Below are positions 9,949 to 20,365 of a stretch of 36,408 nucleotides of DNA, piece by piece. How positions within the stretch are numbered: the first letter of the stretch is position 1; every line of letters starts with the position of its first letter. Made by a program: the position numbers and the translations under genes. A model generated the notes under the pieces. It saw only the letters and a program-made list of their open reading frames with translations, was not told the origin of the DNA and did not search any database. This DNA is from Cubamyces lactineus (taxonomy: Eukaryota > Basidiomycota > Agaricomycetes > Polyporales > Polyporaceae), in contig JACDTU010000040.1 of assembly GCA_022376465.1 (NCBI GenBank), positions 1 to 36,408 on the forward strand, in the 5' to 3' direction.

Positions 9949-9962
9949 GGTTATGAGCCCTG
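9949..9962 (+). other. Primer binding site, initiator tRNA-Met anticodon-arm type
   Basis: GGTTATGAGCCCTG directly abuts the 5' LTR. It is complementary to CAGGGCTCATAACC, the anticodon stem-loop of yeast-type initiator tRNA-Met. Priming from an internal tRNA fragment ending in the anticodon loop is known for Drosophila copia and Ty5. Confidence 0.8.
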
Positions 9963-10459
9963 CGCTCTAACTTGTTGCTACTTCTGTCGACATCTCTGCG
10001 TGCACCCTCCCTTTGTCGACATTGCTGTTGTGCACCCTCCCCTCCATAATTCCTTAACTCTTGACTGTTGCCCGCCGACACTGCTACCAGGGGGACATTT
10101 CTGCGCTCGTGACGCAGCCCTGAGTGCTTTTACTATAGCCCTAGTACTCAGTAGGCTGTACAGCTCTTTGTAGTGAGCTCTTTCAAGTATCCCTGGGTCA
10201 GGCCTCGCACTTGCGACAGCCAGCCCTTGTATCCGGGTTCTTTAGGAACTTAGGACCGGAGGACAACCGTCTGGACCCTCCTTACGATACTCTTTTTTGT
10301 CGGATAGCAGTACATAGTTTTTCTTGGGCACAGTTGGCAACCTCTACCCAGATTTTCGGGCATTTCGGCTGTCTGGATCTCTGGTTCTCCTGAACAGGTG
10401 TTCCCATCTACCAGGACTTCTCGGTGCACACAGCAAGTTAATCATCGCGCTTTTTCTGA

Positions 10460-13400
10460 ACCGTTTTGGAGCCGACCACAGCGGAACCTCTTGCCATAGA
10501 CTCTGAGGAGGAAGTCGACGCCACTCTCGACAACCCTTCGGAATCATCTGCCTTTGATTGTTCTGGGCTTATCCACTTCTTCGACGTCGACGAGAACCTC
10601 GACCGTTACTACGACCCAGAAGACGACAGCTACTTTGCTTGCGATAGCTTCCCCTGTCCTAATCGCTACCAGAATCTTCAAGAGCCTCCACCCGGTAACC
10701 TCTGGGCTGTAGTCCCAGAACCTTGGCAAGTTACTCCGCTTCCTCCTTCTTCGACAGAAGAAGAAGAAGACCTAGAATCAGTCTATGAGCTTTCACCTCT
10801 CCTTGCTCCCACACCCCTTCCTCCGGACGTGCCTCTCCAATTCGCGCCTCCACAATCTCCACTTCCTACACTCGATCTCACCGAGAACCTCGTCGATTCG
10901 CCCCAATTCTTTCTCCTCACTATGGGCGACATCAAACCTGAATCTGTCCCTCTCCTTTCTTCGGCCAGCCAGTACGCCGACTGGGCTGCGAAGATGAAGG
11001 GTCTTCTCATGTTCATGAACTGCTGGGATGTAGTCTCTTCGGAGACGACTGAACCTACCGACGCTGAAGAGCGCAAGGAGTATAAGAAGAAGAATGCTCA
11101 GGCTTGCGGTCTGCTCTTCATGCGGACTGGGCCTAGCTTCCACTATCTCCTTGAGACGAAGACGACCAATGGTACCTCCTCTCCGGCCAATCTCACTGCC
11201 AAAGAGATGTGGGATGCGCTGAAAGACAAGTTTGGGAAACCGAACTCTGCGCACGTTTGGGGTCTCTTCGAGTCGCTCATCAGCGAGTCTCGCATGTCGG
11301 ACCAGCGTTTGCTTCAGGATCAGATGAGTCGGATCGTCACGCGTATCCGCGAGATCTCGACCAACGGCCTGAAGTTAGAGGACAACATCCAGGCCCTCAT
11401 CCTTCTCTCCAAGGTCCCGGAGTCCTACCGACCCATGATCTCTGCGCTTATGGCCACTATGGACCTCGACAAGATCACCGTCGACGTCATCCTCGAGAAA
11501 TCTCTCTCTGAGGAAGCCATGCGCAAGACCGGTCAATCTGCTGCTAGGATCTCCAAGACCAAGCCCAAGCCGTCCGGCCCCTGCGACTTCTGTGGCAGTC
11601 AGACCCATCACGAGTCGACTTGCTACAAGAAGCACCCCGAGCTTTGCCCCAAGGGCAACAAGGGTAAGGGCAACGGTGGCAAGAAGAAGGACAAGGATAA
11701 GGAGAAGGACAAAGGGAAGGGAAAGGACAATTCTCATGACCATGCGCACGTCTCGGCCAATGTACTTGTAGCTGAATCCGGCTCTAACATGCACGCTTCT
11801 TTCTATGATGCGGCGAAAGCTGCTGCTGGTGTGCGGTATACTCGTTGGCTGATGGACTCTGGCGCATCTCAGCACGTCACTTGGTGCTTTGACGACTTCA
11901 CCGAGTACGAACCCTTCGACAAACCACTGACCTTCAATACCGCCTCATCTGGCGAAGGTTCAGTCATTCAGGGACTCGGTCAAGGCACTGTCAAAGCTGA
12001 GACTCTTGTCGATGGTCAACGGTGGACTATCACTCTTCCAAACGTCTGCTATGTGCCTCAGGCCTCTGCACGACTATTTTCCACCTGTACCATTGAGAAG
12101 AATGGTTATTCTCTCTTCCAAGGAGTGAGGAAGATGATGATCTTTGACAAGCAGCCGGAAGGCGCTGTTGACTCAGGCTCGACGATTCGCATCAAGGGTC
12201 GAAAGATCCTTGAAGCACCGTACAATCCTGCGAGTAATCTCTATGATTTGACTCTGGAGATTCTTCTGAACAGGCATGTCCACCTCAACGTTCGCAGTTA
12301 CAAGACCTGGCATCGTCGCTTTGGTCATGCAGGCAAGGAGCCTCTTCGCCACCTGCCTAAGAATGTAAAGGGTGTTGACCAGCTTGATCCTGCGGATGAT
12401 GAACCGTGTGAGGGTTGTGCCTTTGGCAAATCCCACAGACTCCCTTTCCCGCCGTCAGAAAAGCGTGCGACTGAGCCCCTTGAGCTCGTCCACACTGATC
12501 TAGATGGGCCAATGCGCACTGCATCAGTTGGCAGTGGATTCAAGTACTTCGCTAGTTTCATCGATGATTACTCCGGTCTCGCCCATGCTTACTTCCTGAA
12601 GTACAAGTCGGACGCCTTCAAAGCGTTCAAGGACTTCAAGGCTTGGGCTGAGAATCAAACCGGGAGGAAAATCAAGCGAGTCCGCTCTGATCGTGGTGGG
12701 GAGTACACGTCAAACGAGTTCTCCGAGCTTCTCCGCAGCCTAGGGATCGAGCACCACAAAACCATGCCTGATTTGCCTCAGCAGAATGGACGCGCTGAAC
12801 GCTGGAACCGTACAATCACTGAGAAGGCTCTGTCTATGCTTCATCATGCTGGACTTAGTCACAGTTTCTGGCAACTCGCTATCGAGGCAGCCGTACATAT
12901 CTACAATCGTCAGCCTATGCGTCGCCTGAAATGGCGATGCCCCATCACTCTGTGGGATGGGACCATCCCTGATGTGTCCTATTTCCGCGTTTTTGGCTGC
13001 AAAGCCTACGTTCACGTGCAAAAGGACAAGCGCAAAGGAAAACTCGACAAGAAGGCTGTCGAGATGATCTTTGTCGGGTATGAGCAGGGTTCCAAGGGGT
13101 ATAAGTTCTGGAATCCAGCCACCCACTCTATCGTCGTATCTCGCGATGTGATCTTCGACGAAGAGTCTTTTCCTGCACGCAAGATTCCTGGCAATCGTCC
13201 TGTTACCCCAGACGATAGTCCGTTCTCAGATCAAGAAGTCCCTTCAGACGATGCCTCCAATGCTGAGCCTGAAAACTTCGAGATCGATATCCCTCTTCCT
13301 ATTCCTCTCCCGGAGGCCGCACCTCCTGCACCTCCTGCACCTCCAGAGCAACCTGCTCCCCCTCCTCCGCAACAACCTAATCCACCACCTGCTGTTCCTC

Positions 13401-15185
13401 CTCCGCAGCCTAACCACCAGCGAAATCGTCATGAGCCAGTGGGAGGTCCTAGCATAGCACGTGATCGCCCTCGTCGCGAGAACGTTCCTAGACCTCAGCA
13501 CTACAGGGACAGCGTGTATGGTGATGAGCCACCTGCAAAGGTTGATGCTCGTACAGACGCGGAAGGAAACTTGGAGGACGATGAACAAGTTGTACAAACT
13601 ATCATTGCGATGCTCGCTGCCGCAACCCATAAGCCTGGCATTCCTAACTCTCATCGACAAGCCATGGCATCTCCAGACGCGGAGAAGTGGCGTGCAGCTG
13701 AGAAAGCAGAGTATGACTCGCTCATTGAGAACAAGACCTGGCTTCTTGTGCCTAGGCCGAAAAACCGACAAGTCGTCGCCAATCGTTGGGTGTATGACAT
13801 CAAGCATGATGGTCGGTACAAGGCTCGTCTTGTGGCCAAGGGTTTTACTCAGGTCTGGGGGGAGGATTACAATGAAACCTTCTCGCCTGTTGCGCGTTTT
13901 GAGTCGATTCGTTACCTCCTCGCGCACGCTGCGCTTGAGGACTGGGACATCGAGTCAATGGACGTCAAAACTGCGTTCTTGAACGGCGACTTGGAGGAGG
14001 AGATCTACATGGAACAGCCTGAGGGCTGGGTTGTTCCTGGCAAGGAAAACTTCGTGTGTCTATTGCTGAAAGCTATCTATGGCTTGAAGCAGGCGTCTCG
14101 TCAATGGAACGCCAAGATACACCAAATCTTGCTAGATCTGGGATTCATATGGACATACTCTGATGCCGGAGTCTACGTATATCGGCGACATAGGGGATTC
14201 CGTCACTATCATCGTTCTGTATGTCGACGATCTACTCCTCATGGGTGACAAGCCTGGCCACATCAAGGCTACCAAGGAGGCCTTGATGCAGCGGTTCAAG
14301 ATGACGGATCTGGGTCCTGTCTCGCGTTTTCTTGGTCTGAACATTGTTCGCGATCGTAAAGCTCGAACGATCAACATCGACCAGATAGACTACATCCAGT
14401 CTGTTCTCGAACATTTCGACATGGCTGACTGCAAGCCGGCTCGCACTCCCCTCCCTGCTGGTGCTGTACTGGAGAAATCTAGTCACACCGCCGCCGACCA
14501 CTCCCGGAAACGGTACCAGAGCCTGATTGGCAGTCTGCTCTATGCAACTTTGGGTACACGTCCGGATATCTCCTTTGCGGTCCAGAAGTTGTCTCAGTAC
14601 AACTCTAATCCTAGTGACGCACACTGGAACTATGCCAAGTATGTTCTGCGGTACCTGCAAGGGACCAAAGACTACCGGTTGCGTTACTTCGGTTCCTCGA
14701 ATGACGGTCTTTTGGGTTATTCAGACTCGGACTGGGCTGAGGACCGAGATGACCGCAGGTCCACTGGAGCTTACGTCTTCTTGATGGCAGGCGGCGCTAT
14801 TTCCTGGCAGTCTAGGAAACAGCCGACTGTTCCGCTCTCCTCGACCGAGGCGGAATACAAGGCTGCATCAGACGCTTGTCGTCAAGTTGTATGGCTTCGC
14901 ACGTTTGGTGAAGAGTTGGGGGATGACATCTCTCGTCCTACACCCTTGTGTCTCGACAACCAAGGGTCCATCTTCTTGTCGGTTAATCCCGTCACCGAGC
15001 GTCGCACGAAGCACGTCGACGTCCAGTACCACTACACTCGCGAACAAGCTGAGTTAGGGACGATCGACATCTTCTACGTAGCGACAGAGGATCAACTAGC
15101 TGATTCCTTGACGAAGAATGTCTCCTTCTCTATATTGGAGCGCTTCAGAAAGGCGATTGGTCTAGTCTCTCCCTCCGCAGTTTGA
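10460..15185 (+). pseudogene. Copia Gag-Pol polyprotein with one frameshift
   Basis: The reading frame opens after a TGA at 10457. The first in-frame ATG is 10922 (MGDIKPESV), which I take as the usual Gag start, but the 150 residues before it are acidic, Pro-rich and look coding. Order: Gag helical domain; zinc knuckle C-x2-C-x4-H-x4-C at 11582-11623; aspartic protease DSGA (Asp 11855-11857); HHCC-type pre-integrase region near 12280-12440; integrase DDE at 12497, 12689 and 12797; Pro-rich linker 13300-13440; RT with KTAFLNGDLEEE and YVDD (14220-14231); RNase H with YSDSDW, SSTEAEY and DNQGS. The frame shifts at a GGGG run (14193-14196), just before YVDD; upstream it would end at 14248, and the downstream frame runs to 15185. 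A sequencing error in the homopolymer is possible. Confidence 0.9.
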
Positions 15186-15187
15186 AC

Positions 15188-15196
15188 GAGTGGGAG
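15188..15196 (+). other. Polypurine tract
   Basis: GAGTGGGAG directly before the 3' LTR, three bases after the pol stop codon, where plus-strand DNA synthesis would be primed. Confidence 0.65.
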
Positions 15197-15729
15197 TGTT
15201 GAACTTCCAGGTTATCGGCTGTGCCGGACCGGGAATGTGGACTTTGTGGCTGTGGCGCCTACAACGCGCACAGCATGGACTTTATTCCTTTTATGGACTG
15301 CTCAGTGTACGTACTGTAGTTGGACATTCTTTCATTCCCTCCATCTTTCCGTTGCGTTCTACACTGCTACGGATCCTTCCAGAGGGTTCTATACCTATGA
15401 CACCATATGTCGCGATACTCGCACCATGGTCTTACTCATCGTACATAGCGATCACATGCCTCCTTTCTTCGCTTACTCATGGCACTCCTCTCTCAGTATA
15501 TAAGGAGGACATTCTTTGCCCCTACTCTTCAGTCGTTCGCTCACAGACTGAAGAGTAAGTTCCTTCATTACCTATGGTTACTTATGCAGTTACTTACCAA
15601 GTACTTGTAGCTCTCTTGTGTCGCTTACAGGTACTTGTACTATGCAATATAGTCGTTCGCTCACAGACTGAAGACTCTCTTGTGTCGCTTACAGGTTGCT
15701 CCCAGCCTTCTAGGTTCAGAAGTTCGTCA
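15197..15729 (+). repeat. 3' LTR
   Basis: 533 bp, same ends and internal repeats as the 5' LTR, TATATAAG at 15497-15504. It is followed by the second CAGGA. Confidence 0.93.
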
Positions 15730-15734
15730 CAGGA
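15730..15734. repeat. Target site duplication CAGGA (right)
   Basis: Second copy of the 5-bp duplication found at 9410-9414. Confidence 0.9.
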
Positions 15735-16080
15735 TTATCACAGGTTTATCCTTGAGATCATCCCCAGAGGTTCATCCTCGCAATCATCCTCGAGATCATC
15801 CTCAAGATCATCCTCAGATCATCCTCCAGATAATCCTGGAGGCCAAGTTCAACACCGCGCAGCTGCGCTTGTGCGAGTCAAAAAGCGGCTTGCAAAACAG
15901 CGAACCGAGGGTTCGAACCATCGCCATACGGAAAGACGATACATAATATTGCCGTTGAGCCACATGTCCTTGCTCATTCTTGTACATATGCACATATCCA
16001 TTATAGATCGCGTTCAAAATGTCCTTTATCACTACATGCCTGGTGATTATCCCCCAGTTAGTGTACTCAACACCCCCTGA
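15735..16080 (+). other. Flank of the copia insertion with ATCATCCTC minisatellite
   Basis: About 15750-15840 is a degenerate 12-13-bp repeat (GATCATCCTC type). One frame translates it as a His-Pro-Arg/Gln series and stays open to 15946. The same frame is open on the far side of the element before 9414, so the element may have split a small repeat-bearing ORF. No known domain; 15947-16080 holds nothing recognisable. Confidence 0.4.
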
Positions 16081-16644
16081 TTACCTGCTAAACACGCCGC
16101 TAATGATCCACCGTAAACCGCCGCTTATCCGCCGTGCATCCAGCGCGCTCCTGCTCACACCAATGCTTATATGTTGATGTACCACAAGACGTCGGTACGT
16201 AGTATAACTATGCCTCGCCGCCGCCAGCTGTCTCCGTATCGACCGCCGAGTCTGCTGCTGCACTGCGCCGTGTAACTCTGTATAGTAATAATCAGTCAGG
16301 CACTTCTCGCTCCATACCATTGCATCGTACCTTCTCGGCATGGGAGGACCCTCTTCTCTTCTCCTTTTGCGGCTCTTCGCTGATGAAGTTGCCGACATCT
16401 CCCCCCCCCCAGTACCATCCATCGCCATCGCATGATCACGCCCGGTATTCATCGCAGGACCAGCGGTTGTGGCCGTCGTCTTGGTGGAATGGTCCCCGTC
16501 GCCTTGTCCACCTGTCGCACTTTTTGCACCGTTCGCCCCCGACCCACCTCCCCTCCCTCCCCTCCCTCCCCTCCCTCCCCTTCCGCCTCTGCCCCTTCTA
16601 CCGTTCCCATTTTGCACAGTTAATTGCTCGCGTTGATTGTTCAT
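16081..16644 (-). CDS. RGG-rich ORF, possible 3' exon of the 900-aa gene or separate gene
   Basis: Open from ATG 16644 (MNNQREQLTVQNGNG) to a stop at 16081. An Arg-Gly-Gly run lies near the start, followed by a basic patch (KSRKRRREEG) and a YDAMVWSEKCLTDYYYTEL segment that looks coding. It starts only 19 bp after the stop of the 900-aa gene on the same strand. I looked for a splice joining the two but found none in phase. RGG boxes usually bind RNA. Part of the Arg-Gly run comes from a simple purine repeat, so the call is weak. Confidence 0.35.
   Translation of the reverse strand: MNNQREQLTVQNGNGRRGRGGRGGRGGRGGRGGGSGANGAKSATGGQGDGDHSTKTTATTAGPAMNTGRDHAMAMDGTGGGEMSATSSAKSRKRRREEGPPMPRRYDAMVWSEKCLTDYYYTELHGAVQQQTRRSIRRQLAAARHSYTTYRRLVVHQHISIGVSRSALDARRISGGLRWIISGVFSR
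16541..16580 (-). other. G-quadruplex-prone purine tract
   Basis: On the minus strand this is a run of GGGG and GGG blocks separated by single A residues, at least seven blocks. It lies on the sense strand just after the stop of the 900-aa gene, so an RNA quadruplex in its 3' region is possible. Confidence 0.6.
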
Positions 16645-16662
16645 CGTCGAGAGAGGTTTCAA

Positions 16663-19540
16663 TCAAATCTTCAGGCTCGTCTCGCGCTCGCAGACCTCCA
16701 GGTCAGCTCCTTCACCTCGCAACCGTTCTTCATCGCGCGCCTCCTCACCGCAGGGGCTTGTGGTGTTGCCGGAAACATGTGGGTCGCTCAGCGCCACTGC
16801 CGATGGCTTGAACGCTCCATCCGAGGTGTGACGCGTGCGAGGGTGCCCATCGGGCACCGGTGGGCGAACGTTGGCCACGGGACGGGCTGCGTCAGGTTCT
16901 GCAGGGCGCGTGTCGGTTTGAAGAAGGCGCGCGTCGGTTTGAAGAGGGCGCGCGCCAGCTTCCGGAGGACACACGTCGGTCTCGGGGACGTCCACCACGG
17001 GATGGGGAACGTCGGGTTCCGGCGGGCGCGCGTCTGGTTCTGGAGGGCGCGCGTCTGGTTCTGAAGGGCGCGCATCGGGTCCTGGAGGCCGCGTGCCAGC
17101 TTCTGAAGGGCACGCTTCGGTCTGGGGAGGGTGAGCGTCGGCCACGGGACGGGGAACGTCAGGTTCTGGAGGGAGCGCGTCGAGTTCTGGAGGAATCACG
17201 TCGGGTTGAAGAAGGCGCGCGTCGGTTTGAAGAGCACCCGCGCCAGCATCTGGAGGGCACGCGTCGGGTTGAGGAGACCTCGCGTCGAGGTCCCGATGAC
17301 GAGCTTCGGACGCAGTATGAGGCCTACCGACGTTGGGCGAAAGAGGCTGAGGCGCATTGAGGTTCAGGGTGAGGGCAGTGTCACGCGCTGTAAGGACGGT
17401 GTCGAGGGCGTGAAGGGGGGCGTCGAGGGCTGGAGTTCCAGTTGCAGTGATTTCGTTGAGTCTGTCTTTGCTCACATGCACGACACGCCGGCTTTGGCCC
17501 AACTTGCCTGCTGCTTCTTCGCAGTGAACGGGTGAGGTCTCCTCGTCCACTGTGCTCAGGTGCAGGTCTCTCGACGAGCCATTGCGGCTTGGTGTGCAGG
17601 ACGGTGTTGCCGATAATTGGCGCAAGTTCCTCCGTGATGGTGTGCCATGCTCTGGAGTTGGAAACACTGACACCCTGAGCGTTCTCGCATGAGCGCTCGG
17701 CGTCGATGGAGTCGCAGATGCACTGCGTACTCCGGTTGCCATGGCGGCTGTCTTCATGAGGCTTTCATTGACTGCCGCGCTTTCGTTCACTGCCGCAGTG
17801 ACCTTCGGCACGAAGCGGAACGTCGGACCACTTGCTTGAGCATCGTAAATCTTGCCATACAATGTCGCAGCCTGCACGAGATTGAGCTCGCTCGGAGCTT
17901 TCAAGGTGATGTCTTGCCAACCCTCGTCCACGTAGTTAGACGGGTCGCTTTTGACCGCATCCCAGTCCAGCACGCCATCCGTTGTCCGTCTTCCAGCATG
18001 CTCTATCCCAGAGTCAGTATCTGAGGACATCAGCTTCGTGTGAGAACTACTCTCACCCCATGCAGCGTTGAAGAATGCTGCCAGGACATCTACCACCTGC
18101 TGTTTCGACCATGTGTCATCGATCTGTGGCAGTTGAGGTGTACCGTCTTCCGTATATACCAGCCGACGATCTTGAACTGTGGGATTCAGAGCTGACAAGA
18201 TCTGGTCAGCAAGTCTTATCGTAAGGAGTTGGGTCGCGGACGTACGCAAAGCCGACCGTAGAAACGACTCCCATCGCTGCTGTTCTCTGAGATCGGGTCC
18301 TCCTTCCCATGTTGCGAATGCTGGATGTCCCTCCAGGGCACCAATGGTTAGCCTGTGCATCTATCAGCTCACACGACTGAGTCAATGTGCGTGCGACGAA
18401 CGCTTACTGCTCGCGGATGATTGTGCCGTCTTTGTCCCGCATACCAACTCGCACGTTGATGATCATAGAACCGAAATTCTCAGGCCCATGGCCTGGAAAT
18501 GGAGACAGGATCTGCGCTAGTAAACTTGTGAACACACGCTGGTTTCTGTCAATGGTTCATGTCAATGATTGTAGGCGTCGCTTGTCTTGTATGCCACTCA
18601 CTCGTAACACTGGTCGGGGTTCATCTCGTACTCCTTCTTGCGTTCTTTCGCCTTCTTCCGCCACATCGCCCTCTGGTCGGAAGGTAACTCACCGAACCGT
18701 TCTTTCACCGCTCGGCGCCATTCTCCGATGCCTCCCGATCCCTTACTCGGTACAGTGTCGTCTTGCGACTCACGTGCCCACAGACAAGCCGCGGAAGGCC
18801 TTCTACCTTTGACAGGCTGTAAGAATTGTTTCACAAGTTGGCGAGAAGCCTTGCTGCCAGCACCCGCATCCTTCACCACCGGCGGTTCGCCGTCTGATGG
18901 TGAACTGTCTGAGTCCTCGAGTATCCCTCGCTTCGATCTCGCCCTCCTGTTCCTGAACCACCCTGCCACGGACTATGGAGCTGAGTTAGTAACTCCCGTA
19001 ATGCCGACTTGCATTATAAGGACTGATCTTGCGAACGTCGCCAGTGTTGTGCTTTGGGAACGACCAGTGCGACACAAGGTACCTTGTTGCATCGTCGACG
19101 ATGTCTTTTCTCTGGTTCTCACTCGACATCCACTCATAGAATCGCGTCTTCATGTAATGGTGCGCCTTCTTACCGTTGCCTGTCTTCCAGTTGAATCGCG
19201 GTGCTTTGCCGCTCGGTTCCTCGAAAGCGTCGACAGTCTTCCTCTTTCGACTGCCCGTGCCCCTCTTGCGTCTTTGTCGTTCGTCCTCTGATGAATCTTC
19301 CAGCATCCTGAACTGTGCCGCAGCAGAGTCCTGATCGCTGTCCTCATCATCAGACGACCACTCGGACGGCACGTACTCAGCATCGGACAGGTCACTATCG
19401 CCGCCGTTTACGAGGTCCTCCGCTACCCTTGGATCAGCTGCAGGACGACGCGAAGAGGCAGACGACAGCGCACCGGTTGCGGGAGATAAAGCCTTGTCCG
19501 CGCGGTCATCGTGGTACGGTGCAGAAGGTGTGGCAGACAT
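16663..19540 (-). CDS. 900-aa protein, four exons, putative nuclear/DNA-associated, unknown family
   Basis: Exons 19037-19540, 18602-18972, 18408-18545 and 16663-18352 sum to exactly 901 codons with consistent phases; donors are GTTCGC, GTGAGT and GTAAGC, with branch sites such as TACTAAC. I start at ATG 19540 (MSATPSAP). The N terminus is acidic (SDDEDSDQD), then basic (RQRRKRGTGSRKRK), NLS-like. Exon 2 begins SVAGWFRNRRARSKRG, which resembles homeodomain helix 3, but the spacing to any helix 1 does not fit. It ends with an HMG-box-like stretch (ELPSDQRAMWRKKAKERKKE). The last exon holds a conserved-looking part (GHPAFATWEGG) and then about 20 decapeptide repeats around PPEPDARP. The arrangement suggests a chromatin or transcription role, unproven. 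It is probably a host-lineage gene, not part of the copia element. Confidence 0.7.
16840..17300. repeat. 30-bp coding minisatellite
   Basis: About 15-20 diverged 30-bp units encode ten-residue repeats of the type PPEPDARP inside the last exon of the 900-aa gene. Many units begin GGGCGCGCGTC on the plus strand. Confidence 0.75.
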
Positions 19541-20365
19541 GGGCACAAGTTTCGCTCGCAGCGGGTAAACCCCGACGGAGCAGAGACCTTAGACCAGGAT
19601 GGACGGAGTCAGGAGTGACGTAACACTTTGGGTACAGAGAGCTCAGATAGCACGGTAGCGAAGTCAGGCCAGGGACGTGCCCCCCGGCATGGTGCTCCAG
19701 GCAGACGTCGTCACTTGTCCCCAGCGTCGCAGGCTCTCCCGCCAACAACGCGTTGCCCTGGACCCCGTCCAAACGTTCTTGGGGGCTGGGAGGCACCAAT
19801 CATCCGCCGCGACTGACGTCGGTGGCGCGCGACGCCATCGGCCGTTTGTACCTCCCCGACATGCTGCGACTGTTGCTCGATCGCCGGATGTTCTTATTCT
19901 GTGCCAACTTGGTGACGCGTGTCAAGGCGAAAACATTTCCCTTCCCTTGAGTGTGTCACACCTGCGAGCAACTCGAGACGAATGTGAGCTCAATGCGCGG
20001 TTTCGGAACAGAAGGGAAGAGAATCTCGTACTCGTACTTCCAACATTTGCACGAATAGAGTGGTTCGAATGAAAGGCGCGTTACGACGAATACGCGAATG
20101 GGTGTTTCGTAGAGCGTTGTGATGGGCAAGTGCGGGCCGCTTCGCCTGACACTACTGGTGCGATCTGCGATCGTTCATTGGCTCGTCCGGACGACGAGTG
20201 ACTGGATGCCCCGCGTGGTCGTCGGCGGTCATTCGATCGGCCGTGGTCTTGCTATGCGCCAATTCAATTAGCTCATCTCACCACACTGACTTACACTTCA
20301 GCGCCGCTCTTTGATCAGTGCCGCACTGCGAACGAAGGTGAATAACATCAACAGCACTATTCACA
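19541..20365. other. Intergenic, no supported gene
   Basis: Contains the upstream region of the 900-aa gene. Open frames on either strand here (for example 19677-20072) are short, lack convincing starts or splice partners, and look like chance frames. No clear TATA box was seen. Confidence 0.45.

Larger units (their letters stand above)
9415..15729 (+). mobile_element. Ty1/copia LTR retrotransposon, structurally complete
   Basis: 6.3 kb bounded by TG..CA LTRs (9415-9948 and 15197-15729), a CAGGA duplication, an initiator-tRNA-type primer site at 9949, a purine tract just before 15197, and one Gag-Pol frame in the order Gag, zinc knuckle, protease, integrase, reverse transcriptase, RNase H. 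Integrase before RT defines Ty1/copia (Pseudoviridae-type) order. LTRs differ at about 16 positions, all transitions, plus one indel. A single frameshift beside the RT active site suggests this copy is not autonomous. Confidence 0.95.

Noticed and set aside
15880..15950. tRNA-like B-box GGTTCGAACC
   Set aside because: The flanking bases do not form a T-arm stem on either strand and no anticodon arm is present; it is only a short palindrome.
16100..16700. Splice joining the 900-aa gene to the RGG-rich ORF
   Set aside because: Candidate donors before the stop (for example GAG/GTCTGC) and acceptors near 16600 do not give a matching phase.
18930..18972. True homeodomain call for WFRNRRARSKRG
   Set aside because: Counting back from the Trp, the conserved helix 1 positions (L16, F20) are not occupied appropriately; kept only as a resemblance.
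19677..20072. 131-codon plus-strand frame
   Set aside because: Overlapping frames on both strands are equally long, and composition and lack of introns suggest chance.
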